This document shows positions 15,156 through 19,195 of a DNA stretch of 19,195 nucleotides, one piece after another (positions within the stretch are counted from its first letter, which is position 1; each line of letters starts with the position of its first letter). The notes beneath the pieces are model-generated. The model saw only the letters and a program-made list of their open reading frames with translations. It had not been told where the DNA came from and searched no databases. The stretch spans positions 1-19,195 of the forward strand of contig JBFFXF010000132.1 of the NCBI GenBank assembly GCA_041569895.1. The letters are read 5' to 3'. This stretch comes from JBFFXF01 sp041569895 (GTDB lineage: Bacteria > Planctomycetota > UBA8108 > JACQVS01). Position numbers and translations under genes: made by a program.

Positions 15156-17251
15156 GGCCGATACAGGAACTCGCTGGTGTTGAGAAGCGCGTGGCAGAGG
15201 TGCTCGAGCGCCTTGCCCGGCTCCTGTCGTTCGAGGAAGTCGACGCACTCGTCGCGCTCCTCCGGCGTCGGCGGGCGGCCGAAAACGAGCCGGAACGCCG
15301 TGTCGACGCGCGCCTCCGCTTCGCCCGGCGATTCCGTGGCGACGCGACGCGCCAAATGTCCGGCCTGCTCGATGACGAGCGGGTCGTTGAGCATGGTCAG
15401 CGACTGGGTGACCACCGCGGACGCCTCGCGTCGCGTGCAGTTGGTCGTCAGGCGCGGCTGGTCGAAGACACCGAGAAGCGAGAGGTGGTAGTTGCGCCTC
15501 GAGAGGAGGTAGATGCTCCGCCGCCACTTGCGGTGCGCCGGCTGGTCGCCGCGGACGACCCCCGAGCCATCCGGACGCATGTCGACCGGCACCGGCTCGC
15601 CGCCGAGCGCTCGATCGAGAGTGCCCGCCACCGCGAGGATCGAGTCGCGCACGGCCTCCGACTCGAGACGGCGCAGGCGCTGGCGCCAGAGCAGCGTGTT
15701 GCCGGGGTCGACGCTCGCGGCGCGGGCGAGCTGACCGGAAATCTCCTCCGACGTCTGGCGGTAGACCGACGACGTGACGATGAGACGGACCACCGACTTG
15801 ACGCTCCAGCCGCCGTCGACGAGTTCGCTCGCCAGCCACTCGAGCAGCTCGGGGTGACTCGGTGGCGTCCCCTGCGCGCCGAAGTTGTCGGTCGTCGCGA
15901 CGATCCCCTCGCCGAGGAGACGCTGCCAGATGCGGTTGACGAGAACGCGCGCGACCAGGCCGCCCGCCGGCGTGTGCGGCGCGGTCAGCCACCGCGCCAG
16001 GGCCAGGCGCCTGCCGCTGGTCCGGCCGACCCGGGCCAGCTCGTCGCGCGCGCCGTCCAGCGACGTCGCGCCGCGGACCGAGAGCGCCGCGAGCACGCCC
16101 GGCTCGACGACCTCCGCCGGCTTCTGCCAGTCGCCGCGCTCGAGCAGGCGCAACGACGTCGGCGGGCCGACGTCGTACACCGCCTGGAGCACCTCCCACC
16201 CGCGACGACGGCTGCTGAGTGTCCCGATCTCGGCGTCGATCTCCGCGACGCGGCCGCTGTCCTTCGCGTCGGCGGCCTTCGTCTTCTCCGCCTCGAGCTC
16301 CTTGACGCGCGTGTCGATCTCGCCGTTGTGCCGCTCGATCTCCGCCCGTTTCGCGCGTCCGATCGCCGGGAGCTGGCGGTCCTTCGGCTGCAGCCAGCGC
16401 TCCGGATCGAACGCCGGACTGAAGATGGCGGCGAGCGCGTAGTACTCCCGCTGACTGATCGGGTCGTACTTGTGATCGTGACACTTCGCGCAGTTCAACG
16501 TCAGCGCCAGGACGTTGCCGGCGACGACCTCGGAGGTGCGCTGCAGGACGCCGTGGCGGATGTCGGGCGTGTTGAGCTCGTTCTCGTTGGTGTCGTCGGC
16601 GGCGGCGCGCAGGAAGCCGGTGGCGGTGAGGAGGTCGATGATCTCGGGCGTGAACCTCTCGGCCTCGCGCCAGTCGATCAGCTCGTCGCCGGCGAGCTGC
16701 TCGAGGAGGAACCGATCGAACGCCTGGTCCTCGTTGACGCGGCGCACCACCCAGTCGCGGTAGCGCCACTTCCCCTCGCCGAGCTTCACCGTGCCCGCGT
16801 CGTTGTCGCCGCCGTAGACGTCAACGTATCCGGAGGCGTCGAGCCAGTGCCGTCCGTGACGCTCGCCGAAGTGCGGCGAGGACAGCAGGCGATCGACCAG
16901 GCGCTCGTAGGCGTCCGGACGGTCGTCCTCGAGGAACTCGCGCGTCTGCGCGGGCGTCGGGGGCAGCCCGAGGAGATCGAGCGAGAGCCGCCGCACGAGC
17001 GCGCTCCTCGACGCATCGGGCGAGAGCGTCAGGCCCTGGCGCTCGAGCCGCTCCAGGATGAACGCGTCGAGCGGCGTGCGGACGCGATCGCGCCCCGCGA
17101 CGGCCGGCACCGCTGGACGCGACAGCGCCAGGAACGCCCAGTGCGGGGCGTCGCCGCCGCGAGCCTCGACGGTGACAGCGGCGAGGCCGATGGCGAGCGA
17201 GAGGCCGCCGAGCGACAGGCCGCCGGGCGACAGGCCGAGGGTCGTGCGCAT
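15152..17251 (-). CDS. DUF1549/DUF1553 (PSCyt2-PSD1) secreted protein
   Basis: A 699-residue protein of the planctomycete PSCyt2-PSD1 class; function not established. An N-terminal hydrophobic signal (about 5-28) contains a repeated LSxGG motif. DUF1549 spans about 58-300: TPLDAFILERLE, RRLSLDLLGLPPTPAQT, HFGERHGRHWLDASGY, and the conserved CAKCHDHKYDPISQREYY, whose C254-x-x-C257-H258 looks like a c-type haem site. A charged coiled-coil segment (about 300-350) follows, then DUF1553 about 400-680 (VNRIWQRLLGEGIVATTDNFG, SHPELLEWLASELV, SSVYRQTS, FLYRP at the end). The separate N-terminal cytochrome domain (PSCyt1, DUF1549-associated) of longer family members is absent. GGAGG 5 nt before the ATG at 17251 supports the start; extension to 17482 only reads through the hexanucleotide array. 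The downstream DUF1501 start overlaps its stop. Confidence 0.94.
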   Translation of the reverse strand: MRTTLGLSPGGLSLGGLSLAIGLAAVTVEARGGDAPHWAFLALSRPAVPAVAGRDRVRTPLDAFILERLERQGLTLSPDASRSALVRRLSLDLLGLPPTPAQTREFLEDDRPDAYERLVDRLLSSPHFGERHGRHWLDASGYVDVYGGDNDAGTVKLGEGKWRYRDWVVRRVNEDQAFDRFLLEQLAGDELIDWREAERFTPEIIDLLTATGFLRAAADDTNENELNTPDIRHGVLQRTSEVVAGNVLALTLNCAKCHDHKYDPISQREYYALAAIFSPAFDPERWLQPKDRQLPAIGRAKRAEIERHNGEIDTRVKELEAEKTKAADAKDSGRVAEIDAEIGTLSSRRRGWEVLQAVYDVGPPTSLRLLERGDWQKPAEVVEPGVLAALSVRGATSLDGARDELARVGRTSGRRLALARWLTAPHTPAGGLVARVLVNRIWQRLLGEGIVATTDNFGAQGTPPSHPELLEWLASELVDGGWSVKSVVRLIVTSSVYRQTSEEISGQLARAASVDPGNTLLWRQRLRRLESEAVRDSILAVAGTLDRALGGEPVPVDMRPDGSGVVRGDQPAHRKWRRSIYLLSRRNYHLSLLGVFDQPRLTTNCTRREASAVVTQSLTMLNDPLVIEQAGHLARRVATESPGEAEARVDTAFRLVFGRPPTPEERDECVDFLERQEPGKALEHLCHALLNTSEFLYRP
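17202..17239. repeat. 15-bp tandem repeat inside the PSD1 signal-peptide region
   Basis: Two and a half copies of AGGCCGCC(G/g)(A/G)GCGAC: 17202-17216, 17217-17231 and a partial 17232-17239. The period is a multiple of three and encodes LSxGG repeats in the signal sequence on the minus strand. Confidence 0.7.
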
Positions 17252-17276
17252 GAGACCTCCGTGCGAACGGGGACTC

Positions 17277-17305
17277 ATCTTCGACCAGCCGGCACAACGC
17301 GTCAA
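17277..17305 (-). promoter_or_regulatory. Sigma-70-like promoter for the PSD1-DUF1501 pair
   Basis: On the minus strand TTGACG (17305-17300), 17 bp, GAAGAT (17282-17277). The -35 matches five of six consensus bases, the -10 three of six. The start point would be near 17270, about 20 nt before the ATG, leaving room for the GGAGG. It lies between the gene and the hexanucleotide array. Confidence 0.4.
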
Positions 17306-17322
17306 CCGGTCGTCGGCCCGCG

Positions 17323-17388
17323 CCGTCCCCGTTCCCGTCCCCGTTCCCGTGCCCGTTCCCGTCCCCGTGCCCGTGCCCGTCCCCGTGT
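17323..17388. repeat. Hexanucleotide array (11 units of CCGTNC), G-quadruplex candidate in a divergent promoter region
   Basis: Eleven uninterrupted units; only the fifth base varies (C, T, C, T, G, T, C, G, G, C, G), and the last unit ends in T. The minus strand has ten G tracts of three or four, each separated by a three-base ACx-type spacer. It sits between the promoter of the PSD1 gene and the FG-GAP gene, ending 12 nt before the latter's ATG. All six frames across it give low-complexity peptides (PV, GT or DGHG repeats), so it is non-coding. Confidence 0.93.
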
Positions 17389-17393
17389 ATACT
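17388..17393 (+). promoter_or_regulatory. -10 box positioned for leaderless transcription of the FG-GAP gene
   Basis: TATACT (five of six consensus bases) ends 7 nt before the ATG at 17401, so transcription should begin at or next to the A of the start codon. The intervening TTTGCTCC holds no Shine-Dalgarno. The -35 position falls inside the hexanucleotide array and has no consensus match. Confidence 0.55.
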
Positions 17394-17400
17394 TTGCTCC

Positions 17401-19131
17401 ATGACATCCGCGGAGATTCCTCGTGCTCATCGTCCGATCGCCGTCTCGACAGCCCTCGTCCTGGTCGCCCTGGCCTCCGCATGCACCCCCGACCCGCGCG
17501 TGCCGCCGGTGAGCCCGTGGTTCCTCGATGCGACGGCCGCGATCGAGCCGCCTCTCTCGGTCGCCGAGTGGCCGCCGGGGCGCTACCGCATCCCCGAGAT
17601 CTCCATGGGCGGTGTCGCCCTGTTCGACCACGACGGCGACGGCGATCTGGACATCTACCGGGTGCTCCACCCGCCTCCCGACGCGCCCGACGCGCCGGCC
17701 CCGAATCGCCTCTTCCGCAACGAGGGCGGCGAGCGCTTCGTCGAGGTCGAGGGCGCCGCGGGCCTCGCCGATCCCGGGTACGGCAGCGGCGTCGCCGTGG
17801 GTGACGTCAACGGCGACGGCCACCTCGACGTCTACGTCACCAACCTCGCCGCCGACGCACTCTACCTGAATCAGGGCGATGGCACGCTCGCGGACGCCAC
17901 GGCGCGCTCGGGGATTGTGTGCGACGAGTGGAGCTCCTGCGCGTCGTTCCTCGACCACGACCGCGACGGCGACCTCGACCTCTACGTGAGCTGCTACCTC
18001 GTGGACGACCCGTCGCGCGTCTGCAGGCCGGGCAGCGACGCGCCGCGCGACTACTGCGGTCCCGCCCGCTACCAGGGCGTCCCCGACCGGCTCTTCCGGA
18101 ACAACGGCGACGGGACCTTCGCCGATGTCACGCGAGAGGCGGGCATCCGCGGAGCGTGGCCCGGCTTCGGCGTGGTGTGCGTCGATCTCACCGGCGACGG
18201 CTGGGTGGACATCTACGTCGCGAACGACAAGAAGCCGAACCAGCTCTACGTCAACCGGCGCAACGGCACGTTCGAGGAGCAGGGCTTCGAGCTCGCCGCG
18301 GCGCTCAACGGCGCGGGGAAGGCCGAGGCGAGCATGGGCGTGGCCGTCGGCGATGTCGACATCGATGGCGACCTCGACCTGCTCCTCACACACCTCGTCG
18401 ACGAGACCAACACGTTCTACGAGCACCTCGGCGCCGCCGGCGGCTTCCGTGACCGGTCCGCGTCGTCCGGGCTCGGCGCGCCCTCGCTGGCGTTCACGGG
18501 CTGGGGGTGCGGCTTCGCCGACTTCGACCACGACGGCGACCTCGACCTGGCGGTCGTCAACGGTCGGGTGGCGCGAGGACCGGTTCACCCCGGGGCCGGC
18601 GTCGGGCCGTTCTGGAAGGACTACGCCGAGCCCGACCAGCTCTTCGTCAACGATGGCGGGGGGAGAGCTGGCGCGGGGAGAGCTGGCGGCGGCGCGCGGT
18701 TCGTGGACGCGAGCGCCTTCGGCGGCGACTTCACGGCGCCGGTCGAGGTCGGCCGCGGGCTGGCGCTCGGAGACCTCGATGGCGATGGCGACGTCGATCT
18801 GGTGACCACCGACGTCGGCCGGGGGCTGCGCGTCTTCCGCAACGTCGCTCCGAAGGAAGGTCGCCACTGGCTCGCGGTGCGCGCCCTGACGGGACAGCGG
18901 GACGCGCTCGGCGCCCTCGTCACGGTGGAGGCGGGCGGTGTTCGCCGCGTACGCCCGATCCTCACCGGCTCGAGCTTCGCGAGCGCCAGCGAGGCGGTCG
19001 CCCGGTTCGGTCTCGGCACGGCGACGAGCGTGACCTCGATCGAGGTGCGCTGGCCGGACGGCAGCGTCGAACAGTTCGCGGCGCCGGGGGTCGACCGGCT
19101 GGTGGTCGTGCGTCAGGGGCACGGAGAGTAA
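17401..19131 (+). CDS. FG-GAP/VCBS repeat lipoprotein with ASPIC/UnbV C-terminus (CRTAC1-like)
   Basis: A 576-residue secreted protein. The signal peptide ends in ALASAC with C28 a likely lipidation site. A seven-bladed-propeller pattern follows: seven calcium-type DxDxDG-like motifs begin at D76, D135, D185, D262, D318, D375 and D458 (for example DHDGDGDLD, DVNGDGHLD, DLDGDGDVD), each followed by a hydrophobic strand, with LFRN or LYVN plus GDGTF between. The ASPIC/UnbV domain is about 488-572 (GALVTVEAGG, GSSFASASEAVARFGLG, IEVRWPDGSVE). Several cysteines between 174 and 219 (including DYCGP) suggest disulfides. Family members are surface or secreted, often adhesion or matrix-like; a specific ligand cannot be given. 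The start is leaderless-like. The gene has CCGTNC arrays at both ends and is divergent from the PSD1 pair. Confidence 0.93.
   Translation: MTSAEIPRAHRPIAVSTALVLVALASACTPDPRVPPVSPWFLDATAAIEPPLSVAEWPPGRYRIPEISMGGVALFDHDGDGDLDIYRVLHPPPDAPDAPAPNRLFRNEGGERFVEVEGAAGLADPGYGSGVAVGDVNGDGHLDVYVTNLAADALYLNQGDGTLADATARSGIVCDEWSSCASFLDHDRDGDLDLYVSCYLVDDPSRVCRPGSDAPRDYCGPARYQGVPDRLFRNNGDGTFADVTREAGIRGAWPGFGVVCVDLTGDGWVDIYVANDKKPNQLYVNRRNGTFEEQGFELAAALNGAGKAEASMGVAVGDVDIDGDLDLLLTHLVDETNTFYEHLGAAGGFRDRSASSGLGAPSLAFTGWGCGFADFDHDGDLDLAVVNGRVARGPVHPGAGVGPFWKDYAEPDQLFVNDGGGRAGAGRAGGGARFVDASAFGGDFTAPVEVGRGLALGDLDGDGDVDLVTTDVGRGLRVFRNVAPKEGRHWLAVRALTGQRDALGALVTVEAGGVRRVRPILTGSSFASASEAVARFGLGTATSVTSIEVRWPDGSVEQFAAPGVDRLVVVRQGHGE
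18661..18690. repeat. In-frame 15-bp tandem duplication in the FG-GAP gene
   Basis: Two copies, GGGAGAGCTGGCGCG and GGGAGAGCTGGCGGC, encode GRAGA-GRAGG at residues 421-430. This is in a loop between VNDGG and ARFVDAS where the family normally continues directly, so it looks like a recent insertion tolerated in a blade loop. Confidence 0.75.
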
Positions 19132-19195
19132 CGTTCGTTCCCGTTCCCGTTCCCGTTCCCGTCCCCGTTCCCGTTCCCGTTCCCGTCCCCGTTCC
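19132..19195. repeat. Hexanucleotide array (at least 9 units of CCGTNC), continues beyond window
   Basis: It begins right after the TAA of the FG-GAP gene with degenerate CGTTCGTTC, then nine full CCGTTC or CCGTCC units from 19141 and is cut by the window's right edge. The fifth-base pattern T-T-T-C-T-T-T-C-T shows a 24-bp higher-order period. The minus strand has at least nine GGG tracts. Confidence 0.92.

Noticed and set aside
15191..17404. A 737-residue plus-strand frame opposite the PSD1 gene
   Set aside because: The opposite strand has clear DUF1549 and DUF1553 motifs, and this frame ends in translated hexanucleotide repeat.
17058..17804. A 248-residue frame containing a PV dipeptide run
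   Set aside because: The PV run is just the CCGTNC array read in one frame, and the rest overlaps real genes in other frames.

Overview
This is a very GC-rich (roughly 70% by eye), gene-dense bacterial window. The gene families point to the Planctomycetota or a close relative: a DUF1549/DUF1553 (PSCyt2/PSD1) protein coupled to a DUF1501 protein, a second DUF1501 protein, a formylglycine-type sulfatase, an ECF sigma factor coupled to a membrane Ser/Thr kinase, and an FG-GAP/ASPIC-UnbV lipoprotein. No rRNA, tRNA, CRISPR array, transposase or phage gene was seen. The assignment rests on family content only.

Left part (1-8120, all minus strand, read right to left): ECF sigma factor, TPR-containing membrane Ser/Thr kinase, TolC/NodT-type outer-membrane factor, HlyD/AcrA-type adaptor, AcrB-type RND permease (cut by the window's left edge). 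Sigma and kinase overlap by 8 nt, outer-membrane factor and adaptor by 4 nt, and adaptor and permease are 5 nt apart. The only real gap, 71 bp between kinase and outer-membrane factor, is mostly a G-rich hexanucleotide array. The layout looks like one transcript joining a signalling module to a complete tripartite efflux pump.

Middle (8121-12014): a divergent spacer, then a secreted sulfatase (+), a 223-bp spacer with a long hairpin and a 9-bp tandem repeat, an amidohydrolase-2 family metal hydrolase (+), and, tail to tail with it, a small membrane-anchored acidic coiled-coil protein (-) of unknown function.

Right part (12015-19195): a lone DUF1501 protein (+) converges on a translationally coupled pair, DUF1549/DUF1553 then DUF1501 (-). 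Divergent from that pair is an FG-GAP repeat lipoprotein (+) that looks leaderless. This last gene has CCGTNC hexanucleotide arrays at both ends; a related array precedes the outer-membrane factor gene. All three arrays have the same orientation and put regularly spaced GGG tracts on the minus strand, so they are strong candidate G-quadruplex sites and the most unusual non-coding feature here.

As a whole the window reads as envelope and extracellular functions (efflux, sulfatase, secreted DUF1501/PSD1 proteins, calcium-motif lipoprotein) plus a sigma/kinase regulatory pair. Specific substrates cannot be read from the sequence.
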